Source: Tropicimonas sp033101155
Lineage (GTDB): Bacteria; Pseudomonadota; Alphaproteobacteria; Rhodobacterales; Rhodobacteraceae
Assembly: GCF_033101155.1 (NCBI RefSeq)
Contig: NZ_JAWMPX010000025.1
Span: forward strand, 1-64,000
DNA length: 64,000 bases
Direction of reading: 5' to 3'
In this document: piece after piece, positions 18,121 to 26,810 of the stretch
Numbering within the stretch: position 1 is the first letter of the stretch
Layout: the number at the start of each line of letters is the position of its first letter
Notes under the pieces: generated by a model
The model's database searches: none
What the model was told of the DNA's origin: nothing
What the model saw: only the letters and a program-made list of their open reading frames with translations
Program-made: the position numbers and the translations under genes

Positions 18121-21100
18121 CGGGGTTTTGACTGTTCGACGCCTGACCGGGCGACCAGCTTTGCCTCGAACGCCTTTGTCGAGTAGCGCGCGGCGCCATA
18201 GGCTTGCCGGCCTTCTTCGGTGGCCAGCTCGGGAAAGATCTCCAGCAACTCGCCGAAAATCTCACGCGTTTCCGGGGCCGCGACCATGTCGCCCGGCTGG
18301 AAGCTCTCGCTCCAGCAATTGTCGGCAAGCACGATTTCATGGGCGTCGAACATGATGTGGATGTAGTCGACCTCTTCGGTCTCGAGCCGATCCACGCCGG
18401 CGAGATGTGTCAGGTCTTTTGCCTTGACCAGCACTTCGGCCTCACCGAGCAGAAGATGCGCGGCGCTGTTGGCGAAGAGGAGGCGGTGCTGCGGCGAGAC
18501 CATCATGTCGCGATCCGGAACGTTCGGGCCAAGCGCGCCACGCCGGATGTGGATCGGGCGCAACCGCGGGTTTGCCAGCAGCTTGAAACGGCCGACCGTG
18601 CGGCGACCGAACCAGCGGATCGGGCGCAGACCGTTGTCGCGAGTCAGGACCAGATCACCTTCGCACAGATCTTCGACCGGGATGTCGCCCTTGGCCGTGC
18701 GGATCAGTGTCCCGGGTGTGAAGCAGGGCACGACACGTTCAATCTCGCTGAATTCGGCGCTGCCGGTGACAGTGCCATTGCTGTCGAGGAAGTTGACCAC
18801 GCCGGATTCGGCGCCAGTCCACTGCACTTCCAGCGGGCCGACATGGTCGCTGAGATCGAGCGTGTCGTAGTCAGTGCCGGTTTCGCCGCCGACGATGACA
18901 TCGCCATCGCCGATAAAGATGAAGGTATCCTGATCCGCGTCGCCGGACAGCAGGTCGCCGCCATCGCCCGTGACGCCCGAGTCGCCGGAGAGCGTGTCAT
19001 CGCCGTCGCCGCCGAAGACAAGGTCGCTGCCCGCGCCGCCGAAGAGAGTGTCTGCGCCGTCGCCGCCATCGATGGTATCTGTGCCTGCCTCGCCATAGAC
19101 GGTGTCGGCGCCATCGCCGCCAAAGACGGTGTCCGCGTCCTCACCGGCATAGATGGTGTCGTCGCCGTCGCCGGCCAGGATGATGTCCTGCTCGTCGCTC
19201 AGCGGTGCGACGGCGTCGTTACCATCGACCATGTCGCCATCGGGGTCACCGGTATAGGCGGTGTCGATGATTTCGCCCAGATCCGTCCCCTCGACCACGC
19301 CATCCAGCGAGCCCATGGCGGCGGATGTGTCGGCCGGCAGGACCGGTTGGTTGGAGTTGCCCTCGCCCGCGCCGACCACGTAGACATGCTCGATTTCCGA
19401 GAAGGTCGCCGTTCCGGTGACGTTCAGGTCGTCATCGTAGTAGGTGATCGTTCCGGCTTCGGGGTCGCTCACGTCGTATTCGACCGTCGCCGCGCCAGCA
19501 ACGATGAGGATGTCGTTGTCATCACCGCCTTCGCCGCCCTCGATCACGTCATTGATGCGTGCGGTGATCACATCGCCATCATCGCCGCCATAGATGGTGT
19601 CGGCATCCGTGTCGTCGCCGCCATCGAGGAAATCGACGCCAGCGCCGCCAGAGACACTGTCCACGCCCGCGCCACCGGAGATAGTGTCGCCATCCGCGCC
19701 GCCGTCGATCATGTCATCGCCAGAGCCGCCGGTGATGTCGTCTTCGCCGCCCGCGCCTTCGAGGATCTGCGAGATGCCGGAGGCGGAGGCGTCGATCACA
19801 TCGGAGTGGTCGGAGCCGAGAACGCGCTCGATATTGGTGAAATCGGCCGTGCTGGCATCGGAGGTGGCGTTCGCGTCGCCAGCCTCGTCGCCGGTGAAGG
19901 AGACTTCGACGCCACTTGTCATGGCCGAGAAGTCAAGCGTGTCGAGGTCTTCGCCGCCCTCGCTGCCATCGACCGTATCGGTGCCGAACCCGTCCTCGAA
20001 GATGATCTGGTCCTGACCGTCGCCGCCGGTGATGTCGTCGTCGCCGGCGCCGCCGGTCAGCACATCGTCGCCGCTGCCGCCGTCCAGCGTGTCGTCGCCC
20101 TCGCCGCCGAGCAGGGTGTCGCCGCCCCAGTCGCCCGAGAGCGTGTCATTGCCCGTGCCACCGTCCAGAGTGTCGGTCCCGGCGCTGTCAAAGGTCTGGG
20201 TCGAGCCGTCGGCGGGGTTGTCGAAAACATCAAGGATGTCGTCGGTCGCCGGGTCCAGGATCATCCAGGTCGTGCCGTCGGTCGTGCTCTCGGTCGTCGA
20301 CGCGCCGGCCGTCAGTGTGCCGTGGGAGACGAAATTGCCCGAGGCGTCGATCTCGACCAGTTCGACGTCGTACGGGGACAGGTTCTCGAAGGTGACGCTG
20401 GTCGCGCTGCCGCCAGTGGAGGCATAGTCGGTGGGATCAACGGCGAGTTGGTCGCCATAGATAACATCATCCCCGGCATTACCGGAGAGCGTGTCATCGC
20501 CCTGGTCGCCATGGATCGTATCGTCATCGGTCTGCACGGACGTGAAATGCACATCCGTCAGGTAGACGACCTGGCCGCCGGTCGAGCCATTTTCGTAAAC
20601 GATCTCGATCTCGGATACTGGCCCCGCGATCTCGACGAGGACAGAGCCATTCGCGATGTCGGAGGAATCGTTGACCGAGCCGCCGGTGATCGTGTTGCCC
20701 GTGACCGTGTCATCGCCCGCCGCCGTCAATGTCACCGCGACTGGATTCCCATCGGCGTCATACGCGTTGACGGTGACGATATCTTCCCAGCTGGAGCTGT
20801 CGATATCGTTGATGCGGAAGCTCACATCTTCCATCGACTGGTCGGTCGCGATGGTGACCGTGGCCACATCCGCGCCGCCATCGCCGCCCAGAGCCAGGGT
20901 GGAGTCTGTGGCAAAGGGCTCGCCCGTAGCGACATATTGGGCCGTGGTAGCGGTCTGAGCCGAGGTCAGCGCGCCGTCATCGCTGACATTGACGGTAAGA
21001 GTGGCGAGGCCGGTATTCTGGGAGAACCCGGTTGTCGCGTCGACCCCGGTGCCGTCGGCGGTCCAGTTCAGGCTCTCGGACGCGGAGGTCAGCGTGTCCA

Positions 21101-22577
21101 CGCCGCCGGTGACCGTGTCGTTGCCCTCGCCAGCATAGATGATGTCGTCGCCGGATCCGGCCTGGATGTTGTCCTCGTCGCCGGTCGTGCCGTTGATGCC
21201 GTCATCATTGTCGACCATTTCCAGCTGCGCATCGACATAGCTGGCGTCGATCACGTCGTCGCCGCTTGTGCCGTCGACAATGCCGTCCGGGCCGCCATTG
21301 ATGACGAGGGTCTCGATCTCGGTGAAATCAGCCGTTGTGCCGTCGCTGAAAAAGAGCGTGCCGGCCTCGGGGTCGTTGGCGTCATATTCGACCCGGTCGA
21401 CATCGCTTGCGATCAACGTGTCATTGCTGTCATCACCGCCTTCGCCGCCGATGATCGTGTCGCCGGATTCCGCGTAGAAGATGTCGCTGTCATCGCCGCC
21501 CGACATCGTGTCGCTGCCGTCGCCGCCGATCAGCGTGTCCGCGCCGGCGCCGCCGAACAGGTTGTCATCGCCGCTGCCGCCGTCGAGCGTGTCCGCCCCC
21601 GTGCCGCCATCGAGGATGTCGATGCCCGCTTCGCCGAAGAGAAGGTCGTCGCCCTCGTCGCCGTACAAGGTGTCATTGGCTTCGCCGCCGTAGAGCGTAT
21701 CCGCGTCATCGCCGCCATGGAGCGTGTCATCGCCGGCGCCGCCGGACAGGGTGTCCTCGCCGTCCTCGCCATAGAGCGTATCGTCGCCCAGGCCGCCCGC
21801 GATCGTGTCGTTGCCGGTGCCGCCATAGACAATGTCGTCATCTTCGAATGCGTCGACAGCGTCGAAATGGACGTCGGTGATATAGAGCAGTTGTCCGCTA
21901 CTGCCGGCGTTCTCGTAGATGATCTCGATGCGCGCAACCGGCCCGGCGATCTCGACCAGCACGGAACCCGCGGCGTCCGTGGCTGCGGTGGAGGAGCTAC
22001 CGGCGGTGACCGTGTTGCCACTGACCGTGTCGTCGCCCTCGACCGTCAGCGTGACCTCGACCTGGTTGCCGTCCGCGTCATAGGCATAGACCGTGACGAC
22101 ATCCTGCCAGGAATTGGCATCAATATCCTGGATGCGGAAGCTGACGGCCTCGACCTCGTCCGCATAGTCGGCGCCGGTGCTGGCGGCAAAGGAGATGTCG
22201 GTAGTCCATGTCGAGCCGGTGCCCGAACCGCGCAGGCCCAGGTTGGATGTGCTCGAAAAGGGATCGTCGGTCTCGACATAGGTGGAGTTGGTCTCGACCG
22301 TGGCGGTCGTGCCGATCGTGCCCTGGGTGAAGCCGACCGTGACATCGATGCCGCCGGTATCTTGCGTGAACCCGGAGGAAATGTCGGTTCCGTCGCCGCC
22401 CTCGTCGGACCAGGACAGGTTGAGCGCGGTTGTCGAGATCGTGTCCGGACCGGCTTGAATCACATCATCGCCGCCGCCGGCGTTGATCGTGTCATTGCCG
22501 GCGCCACCAGTGATCGCATCGGCCTCACCCGTTCCGTTCAGGATGTTGTCGCTGTCATCACCGTCAATCGTCGCCAT
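18093..22577 (-). CDS. RTX-repeat secreted protein with C-terminal Hint domain
   Basis: This 1,494-residue, very acidic protein is built mostly of RTX calcium-binding nonapeptides (GGxGxDxxx; for example GGAGNDTINAGGGDD near 24-38 and dense runs at about 250-375, 800-860, 925-990 and 1165-1240). A related ~195-residue beta-type domain occurs twice, at about 45-245 and 490-685, each ending in a VYLTDVHF-like segment. A third non-RTX insert at about 720-795 is described under findings. The C-terminus (from Cys at about 1284, CFTPGTLIRTAKGDIPVEDL) is a Hedgehog/intein (Hint_2) domain with VSPQHRLLF, which in related proteins autocatalytically cleaves. RTX proteins leave by type I secretion, but no ABC/HlyD exporter lies beside this gene. 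ATG 22577 starts without a signal peptide, as expected. Confidence 0.92.
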   Translation of the reverse strand: MATIDGDDSDNILNGTGEADAITGGAGNDTINAGGGDDVIQAGPDTISTTALNLSWSDEGGDGTDISSGFTQDTGGIDVTVGFTQGTIGTTATVETNSTYVETDDPFSSTSNLGLRGSGTGSTWTTDISFAASTGADYADEVEAVSFRIQDIDANSWQDVVTVYAYDADGNQVEVTLTVEGDDTVSGNTVTAGSSSTAATDAAGSVLVEIAGPVARIEIIYENAGSSGQLLYITDVHFDAVDAFEDDDIVYGGTGNDTIAGGLGDDTLYGEDGEDTLSGGAGDDTLHGGDDADTLYGGEANDTLYGDEGDDLLFGEAGIDILDGGTGADTLDGGSGDDNLFGGAGADTLIGGDGSDTMSGGDDSDIFYAESGDTIIGGEGGDDSNDTLIASDVDRVEYDANDPEAGTLFFSDGTTADFTEIETLVINGGPDGIVDGTSGDDVIDASYVDAQLEMVDNDDGINGTTGDEDNIQAGSGDDIIYAGEGNDTVTGGVDTLTSASESLNWTADGTGVDATTGFSQNTGLATLTVNVSDDGALTSAQTATTAQYVATGEPFATDSTLALGGDGGADVATVTIATDQSMEDVSFRINDIDSSSWEDIVTVNAYDADGNPVAVTLTAAGDDTVTGNTITGGSVNDSSDIANGSVLVEIAGPVSEIEIVYENGSTGGQVVYLTDVHFTSVQTDDDTIHGDQGDDTLSGNAGDDVIYGDQLAVDPTDYASTGGSATSVTFENLSPYDVELVEIDASGNFVSHGTLTAGASTTESTTDGTTWMILDPATDDILDVFDNPADGSTQTFDSAGTDTLDGGTGNDTLSGDWGGDTLLGGEGDDTLDGGSGDDVLTGGAGDDDITGGDGQDQIIFEDGFGTDTVDGSEGGEDLDTLDFSAMTSGVEVSFTGDEAGDANATSDASTADFTNIERVLGSDHSDVIDASASGISQILEGAGGEDDITGGSGDDMIDGGADGDTISGGAGVDSVSGGAGVDFLDGGDDTDADTIYGGDDGDVITARINDVIEGGEGGDDNDILIVAGAATVEYDVSDPEAGTITYYDDDLNVTGTATFSEIEHVYVVGAGEGNSNQPVLPADTSAAMGSLDGVVEGTDLGEIIDTAYTGDPDGDMVDGNDAVAPLSDEQDIILAGDGDDTIYAGEDADTVFGGDGADTVYGEAGTDTIDGGDGADTLFGGAGSDLVFGGDGDDTLSGDSGVTGDGGDLLSGDADQDTFIFIGDGDVIVGGETGTDYDTLDLSDHVGPLEVQWTGAESGVVNFLDSNGTVTGSAEFSEIERVVPCFTPGTLIRTAKGDIPVEDLCEGDLVLTRDNGLRPIRWFGRRTVGRFKLLANPRLRPIHIRRGALGPNVPDRDMMVSPQHRLLFANSAAHLLLGEAEVLVKAKDLTHLAGVDRLETEEVDYIHIMFDAHEIVLADNCWSESFQPGDMVAAPETREIFGELLEIFPELATEEGRQAYGAARYSTKAFEAKLVARSGVEQSKPRQVLLEGAA

Positions 22578-22984
22578 AAACCCACCCGTGGTACCCAGAA
22601 TTTTAAGCTTATTCTTCGTTTAGAAGTGGATTTGGCCAATTCATAGGCAATGCCGCGACGCGGCGCGGTTAATTCTTCGGAAACAGACTGATTTGAGACA
22701 AATTCTCGCCACATTGTCCCGCTGAGGTTGACAATCAGGAGTTGATTTGAGGAATTTTTGGTTGAAAACGGGCCGGTTTTGGTGGTTCGAAGCGAGGATT
22801 GTTTCCAGATTGGTTTCCAAAGCGCGTGGATCGGTGAGCCGTAAACCTCGGTTTTTTCGGGCTGTAGAGGCTGTGTCTGGGGGGCTCATTGTCACGGCGA
22901 TTGGCGTTGCATCCGGATCCTGTCGGGTGAAGATTGAGGGGACCGCGCCGGACCGTGCCGGCGGGCATTCATCCGGAGAGTCCC
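22578..22984. other. Intergenic region shared by the RTX/Hint and aldo/keto reductase genes
   Basis: These 407 bases are clearly more AT-rich than their surroundings, especially 22590-22680 and 22740-22810. They must hold the promoters of both divergent genes. I see no recognisable operator, riboswitch or small gene. The short open frames here have no ribosome-binding sites. Confidence 0.6.
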
Positions 22985-24016
22985 ATGACCTATGTCGCCC
23001 ATCCTGACCGCTATTCCCGCATGAAGTATCGCCGCTGCGGCGCCTCCGGCCTCAAGCTGCCGGCAATTTCCTTGGGTCTGTGGCACAATTTCGGTCATGA
23101 CACGCCGCACCAGACCAAGCGGGAGATCTGTCAGGCCGCTTTCGACCATGGCATCACCCATTTCGACCTCGCCAACAATTACGGCCCGCCTCCGGGCTCG
23201 GCCGAAGAAGCTTTCGGCGAGATCCTGCGGACCGATTTCCGCGACCATCGCGATGAGCTGATCATCTCCTCCAAGGCGGGTTACCGGATGTGGGATGGCC
23301 CCTATGGCGAGATGGGCAGTCGGAAATACATGATCGCGAGCTGTGATCAGTCGCTCAAGCGGATGGGGCTCGACTATGTCGATATCTTCTATTCGCACCG
23401 TTTCGATCCCGACACGCCGCTGGAGGAGACGATGGGCGCGTTGGCCGATCTCGTGATCGCCGGCAAGGCGCTCTATGTCGGCATCTCTTCCTATAATTCC
23501 GCACGCACTCGCGAAGCGGTCTCGCTGCTGGAGGAGATGGGCGTGCCGTGCCTGATCCACCAGCCGAGCTATTCGCTACTGAACCGTTGGATCGAGCGCG
23601 ACGGATTGAAGGACACGTTGACGGAGTTGGGCGTGGGATCCATTGCCTTCTCGCCACTGGCGCAGGGGATGCTGACGAAGAAATATCTTGGCGGCGTGCC
23701 GGAGGGCAGCCGTGCGACGAAGGGCGGCTCCTTCCGCGACGGGTTCCTGACCGAGAGCGCGCTGGACAGTGTCCGGGCGCTGAACGCGGTGGCCGAGCGG
23801 CGCGGCCAGTCGCTGGCGCAGATGGCACTTGCCTGGGTGCTGCGCGAAGGCGGAATCACCACGGCCCTGATCGGGGCGAGTAAGCCGGAGCAGGTGATCG
23901 ATTGCGCTGGTGCGGTCGGCAATCTCGATTTCACCGAGGAAGAGCTTGCCGAGATCGACCGGTTGGCCTCCGAGGAGGACATCAATATCTGGGCGCAATC
24001 CTCCGAGAATGTCTGA
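22985..24016 (+). CDS. Aldo/keto reductase, L-glyceraldehyde-3-phosphate reductase (YghZ/MgrA) type
   Basis: This 343-residue NADPH-dependent reductase is a cytoplasmic TIM barrel. The catalytic Asp/Tyr/Lys/His set can be read as FDLANNYG (D, Y at about 58-64), ISSKAGYRM (Lys about 98) and IFYSHRFD (His about 138). NADPH-binding features include ALIGASKPEQV near the C-terminus. The overall match, including YRRCGASGLKLPAISLGLWHNFGH at the N-terminus, is to the YghZ/Gpr group, which reduces L-glyceraldehyde 3-phosphate and other toxic aldehydes. The start at 22985 (MTYVAHPDRYSRMKYRRCG) is the family's normal start; an upstream in-frame codon at 22934 only adds a poorly conserved tail. It is monocistronic, and its true substrate is untested. 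Confidence 0.9.
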   Translation: MTYVAHPDRYSRMKYRRCGASGLKLPAISLGLWHNFGHDTPHQTKREICQAAFDHGITHFDLANNYGPPPGSAEEAFGEILRTDFRDHRDELIISSKAGYRMWDGPYGEMGSRKYMIASCDQSLKRMGLDYVDIFYSHRFDPDTPLEETMGALADLVIAGKALYVGISSYNSARTREAVSLLEEMGVPCLIHQPSYSLLNRWIERDGLKDTLTELGVGSIAFSPLAQGMLTKKYLGGVPEGSRATKGGSFRDGFLTESALDSVRALNAVAERRGQSLAQMALAWVLREGGITTALIGASKPEQVIDCAGAVGNLDFTEEELAEIDRLASEEDINIWAQSSENV

Positions 24017-24067
24017 CCGCGGCACGGCCCTTCCCATGTGGGAGGGGCCGGCCCGATCAGAACAGGA

Positions 24068-25111
24068 TCAGAGATTGTCCTCGACGCGGAAGCGTTCTGG
24101 GATCTGATCGCCTCCGTCGAGGATGAGGTCGGCCATGGTCTTGGCAACCATAGCGGAAATACCGAAGCCGATCTTGAAGCCGCCATTGGCAACGAACTGA
24201 CCCTCGCGGCCGGGCCAGGGGCCGAGCATCGGAGCGCGGGTGCGGGAGCGGGGGCGCAGCCCGGCCCAGCGGTCGATGACCGGCGCGTCCGCGAGCGCCG
24301 GGCAAGCCAGCTTGGCGCGGGCGACGACCTCGTCGATCTGGGCATCGATGCTGAACGGGTCATCGTATTCGCGTTCGGTGGTCGAGCCGATGGCGAGGGT
24401 GCCGTCGTAATGCGGGATGCCGTGGGTCGACTCCGCGAGGTATTGCGGGGCGTCGGGGTTGTCGAGCTTCAGCAGCGCGGCCTGGCCCTTGATCGGCGCG
24501 CCAACCTTCTTGCCCAGATCCTCGCTGAGATCGGCGAGACCCGCCGCGCCGGTGGCCCAGAGAGTCCGGCCCTCATTCTCCGCCTCGCCGATGAGAATCT
24601 CGCCGCCGGCCGCCTCGAAAGCGGCGGCAAGCGCGGAGCCTGCCTGGCGGGGGTGTAGCCGGGCAGAGAGGGTCTCGTGGATGAGCCAGCCGGAGGGACT
24701 CGCGGGCGCCCAGTCGCCAAACTCTTCCGCGCGGACGACATTCCAGTCGGCCTTGCCCTGCCAGAGCGTCTTTGCCTCCTCGCCGCGCTCGCGGGCGCGG
24801 GTGAGACCTTCCTCGTCTAGGATCGGCTGCAGGCGCCCGGTGCGGGCATAGCCCGTTTCCATGCCGGAAGCGGCTGCGATATCGGCCCAGAAACTCTCCG
24901 CCCTGATCAGGGCTTCGAACTGGAACTGCTTCTTCGGGTTCCAGCGTTCGGGGACATGCGGAGCGAGCGCGCCCACGATCCCGCCCGAGCAGCCCGAGAA
25001 GACGCCTTTCGTGTCGATCACGCGTATTTTCGCGCCGCGTCGTTGCATTTCCCAGGCACAAGCCAATCCGAAGATGCCCGCGCCGCGCACTGTAACGTCT
25101 ACCCTTGCCAA
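24068..25111 (-). CDS. FAD-dependent oxidoreductase, MnmC oxidase-domain-like
   Basis: This 347-residue DAO-superfamily flavoprotein has the N-terminal dinucleotide site VTVRGAGIFGLACAWEMQRRG with the acidic strand end IRVID. The flavin-lid segment SGCSGGIVGALAPHVPERWN follows, and the C-terminal FAD segment is FVANGGFKIGFGISAMVA. In E. coli MnmC the same type of domain oxidises cmnm5s2U34 of tRNA and is fused to the methyltransferase. Here the methyltransferase is the separate gene diverging at 25164, so the pair may jointly make mnm5s2U. I chose TTG at 25111 (LARVDVTVRG) because AAAGGG precedes it and upstream residues are not conserved. Alternatives include a glycine or D-amino-acid oxidase. 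The MnmC assignment rests on context plus general fold. Confidence 0.75.
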   Translation of the reverse strand: MARVDVTVRGAGIFGLACAWEMQRRGAKIRVIDTKGVFSGCSGGIVGALAPHVPERWNPKKQFQFEALIRAESFWADIAAASGMETGYARTGRLQPILDEEGLTRARERGEEAKTLWQGKADWNVVRAEEFGDWAPASPSGWLIHETLSARLHPRQAGSALAAAFEAAGGEILIGEAENEGRTLWATGAAGLADLSEDLGKKVGAPIKGQAALLKLDNPDAPQYLAESTHGIPHYDGTLAIGSTTEREYDDPFSIDAQIDEVVARAKLACPALADAPVIDRWAGLRPRSRTRAPMLGPWPGREGQFVANGGFKIGFGISAMVAKTMADLILDGGDQIPERFRVEDNL

Positions 25112-25163
25112 GGTTTTCCCTTTCGCCCATGGTCCGCGCGTTTTGAAGCGGGGTCTAGAACAG

Positions 25164-25838
25164 GTGGCGGGCGAGGACCAGAGCGACAAAGTGATCTGGC
25201 GCGACGGCGATGTGCCGGTCGCGACGCGCTTCGACGACCCTTATTACTCGCTCGAGAACGGGCTGGCGGAGACACGGCATGTCTTTCTCGCGGGCAATGA
25301 CCTGCCGGGGCGGCTTTGTCCGGGCTTCTCCGTCGCGGAGCTTGGGGTCGGGACGGGGCTGAACCTGCTGGCATTGGCGCTGGAAGCCGAAGCGGCCGGG
25401 GTCACCGGAGTTAGCTATGTCGGGTTCGAGGCGTATCCGCTTGAACGCGCGGAGCTGGAGCGGGCCCTCGCCTCCTTCGAGGAAGTCTCCGGGCCGGCGC
25501 AGGATCTGTTGGCCCAATGGGACTCTGGTGCCTTTGTTGCGCAGGTCGGGCCGATCCAAGCGCAAATGATCGTCGGGGACGCGCGGGAAACGTTGGCGCG
25601 CTGGGGCGGTCTGGCGGATGCGTGGTTTCTTGACGGGTTCGCGCCGGCGAAGAATCCGGAACTCTGGGAGGCGGATCTCATGGCTGAGGTTGGTGCGCAT
25701 ACGGCGCCGGGCGGCAGTTTCGCGACTTATACGGCGGCGGGTGATGTGCGGCGCGCATTGGCTGCGGCGGGGTTCGAGGTCGAACGGTTGCCGGGCTTTG
25801 GGCGCAAGCGGCATATGAGCGTGGGACGCAAGCTGTGA
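25164..25838 (+). CDS. mnmD: tRNA 5-methylaminomethyl-2-thiouridine methyltransferase
   Basis: This 224-residue SAM-dependent methyltransferase belongs to the MnmC methylase-domain family (Methyltransf_30). DKVIWRDGDVPVATRFDDPYYS is the diagnostic N-terminal block, followed by the SAM site AELGVGTGLNLLALALE and DAWFLDGFAPAKNPELW. It methylates the amino group of nm5s2U in the wobble position of tRNAs for Lys, Glu, Gln, Leu and Arg. The GTG at 25164 is preferred since it puts the conserved WRDG block at the usual distance from the N-terminus; TTG at 25143 is possible. It diverges from the FAD gene and is followed by the EamA gene, which overlaps it by four bases. Confidence 0.92.
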   Translation: MAGEDQSDKVIWRDGDVPVATRFDDPYYSLENGLAETRHVFLAGNDLPGRLCPGFSVAELGVGTGLNLLALALEAEAAGVTGVSYVGFEAYPLERAELERALASFEEVSGPAQDLLAQWDSGAFVAQVGPIQAQMIVGDARETLARWGGLADAWFLDGFAPAKNPELWEADLMAEVGAHTAPGGSFATYTAAGDVRRALAAAGFEVERLPGFGRKRHMSVGRKL

Positions 25839-26704
25839 GCGCAGGTCAGGACACGCGGCTGGGAATCCTGCTGATGATCGGCACCTGCGTTTTGTTCTCG
25901 CTGCAGGACGGGATCTCGCGCCACCTGGCGGGAGAATACAATGTCTTCATGGTGGTGATGATCCGCTACTGGTTCTTCGCGGCTTTCGTGATGACGGTTA
26001 CGGTGCGCCAGGCTGGGAGCCTGCGCGCGGCGGCGGCGACGGCGCAACCGCACTTGCAGATAACACGCGGCGTGCTGTTGGCATTGGAGATCTGCGTCAT
26101 GGTCACGGCCTTCGTGCTGCTGGGGCTGGTGGAAAGTCTCGCGATCTTCGCAAGCTATCCGCTGATCGTGGCGGCGCTTTCGGGGCCGATATTGGGCGAG
26201 CGGGTCGGTTGGCAGCGCTGGGGGGCGATCGGGATCGGGTTTGTCGGGATCCTCGTGATCCTCAAGCCGGGAGTTGGCGTGTTCTCTCCCTATGTGTTGA
26301 TTGCCCTGACTGCGGCAACTCTCTTTGCGATCTACAGCCTCCTGACCCGGCGCGCCGCCCGGAAGGATGCCTCGGCGACCAGTTTCTTCTGGACCGGGAC
26401 AGTCGGCGCAGTGGTGATGACCTGTATCGGGCTGTTTCACTGGCAGCCCATGATCCCGGCGGATTGGGGCTGGATGGCGCTGCTCTGCGTGACCGGTGCG
26501 AGCGGGCATTACCTTCTGATCCGTTGCTACGAGGTGGCGGAAGCGAGCGCGGTGCAGCCTTTCACCTATCTGCAGCTTGTTTTCGGCGCGATGATCGGGG
26601 TTCTGATCTACGGTGAAGTGCTGCAGCCGAATGTGCTGGCTGGGACGGCTATCGTGGTCTCTGCGGGGATTTTCACCCTTCTTCGGGAGAGGCGCGTTCG
26701 CTAG
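25835..26704 (+). CDS. EamA/DMT-family transporter
   Basis: This 289-residue membrane protein has ten predicted helices in two EamA repeats (about 10-140 and 150-285), the classical drug/metabolite transporter layout. The first repeat includes LQDGISRHLAGEYNVFMVVMIRYWF and the second begins after the basic loop TRRAARKDASATSFFW. Such proteins export amino acids, nucleobases or purine derivatives. The substrate cannot be read from the sequence. The GTG start at 25835 overlaps the mnmD stop (GTGA), indicating a two-gene operon. The functional link to tRNA modification, if any, is unclear and may be only transcriptional. Confidence 0.88.
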   Translation: MSAGQDTRLGILLMIGTCVLFSLQDGISRHLAGEYNVFMVVMIRYWFFAAFVMTVTVRQAGSLRAAAATAQPHLQITRGVLLALEICVMVTAFVLLGLVESLAIFASYPLIVAALSGPILGERVGWQRWGAIGIGFVGILVILKPGVGVFSPYVLIALTAATLFAIYSLLTRRAARKDASATSFFWTGTVGAVVMTCIGLFHWQPMIPADWGWMALLCVTGASGHYLLIRCYEVAEASAVQPFTYLQLVFGAMIGVLIYGEVLQPNVLAGTAIVVSAGIFTLLRERRVR

Positions 26705-26810
26705 CGGGGGCTCCCGCCCGCGGCACGCGCGCTGACGCGCTTGCCCGCGGTTGGGGGTGGCCGCGCCTTGCGGCGCGGATCCGTGAATTTCGCTGCCTGT
26801 GGCGTCTTTC

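Noticed and set aside
18700..22577. CRISPR-like or tandem DNA repeats
   Set aside because: The repeats follow a coding nonapeptide with drifting bases and no constant spacers; they are RTX repeats.
18204..22646. Long open frame of 1,480 codons on the plus strand, opposite the RTX/Hint gene
   Set aside because: It is a shadow of the RTX gene: the GC-rich, repetitive antisense strand stays open, and the protein shows no known domain while the minus-strand frame has clear RTX and Hint motifs.
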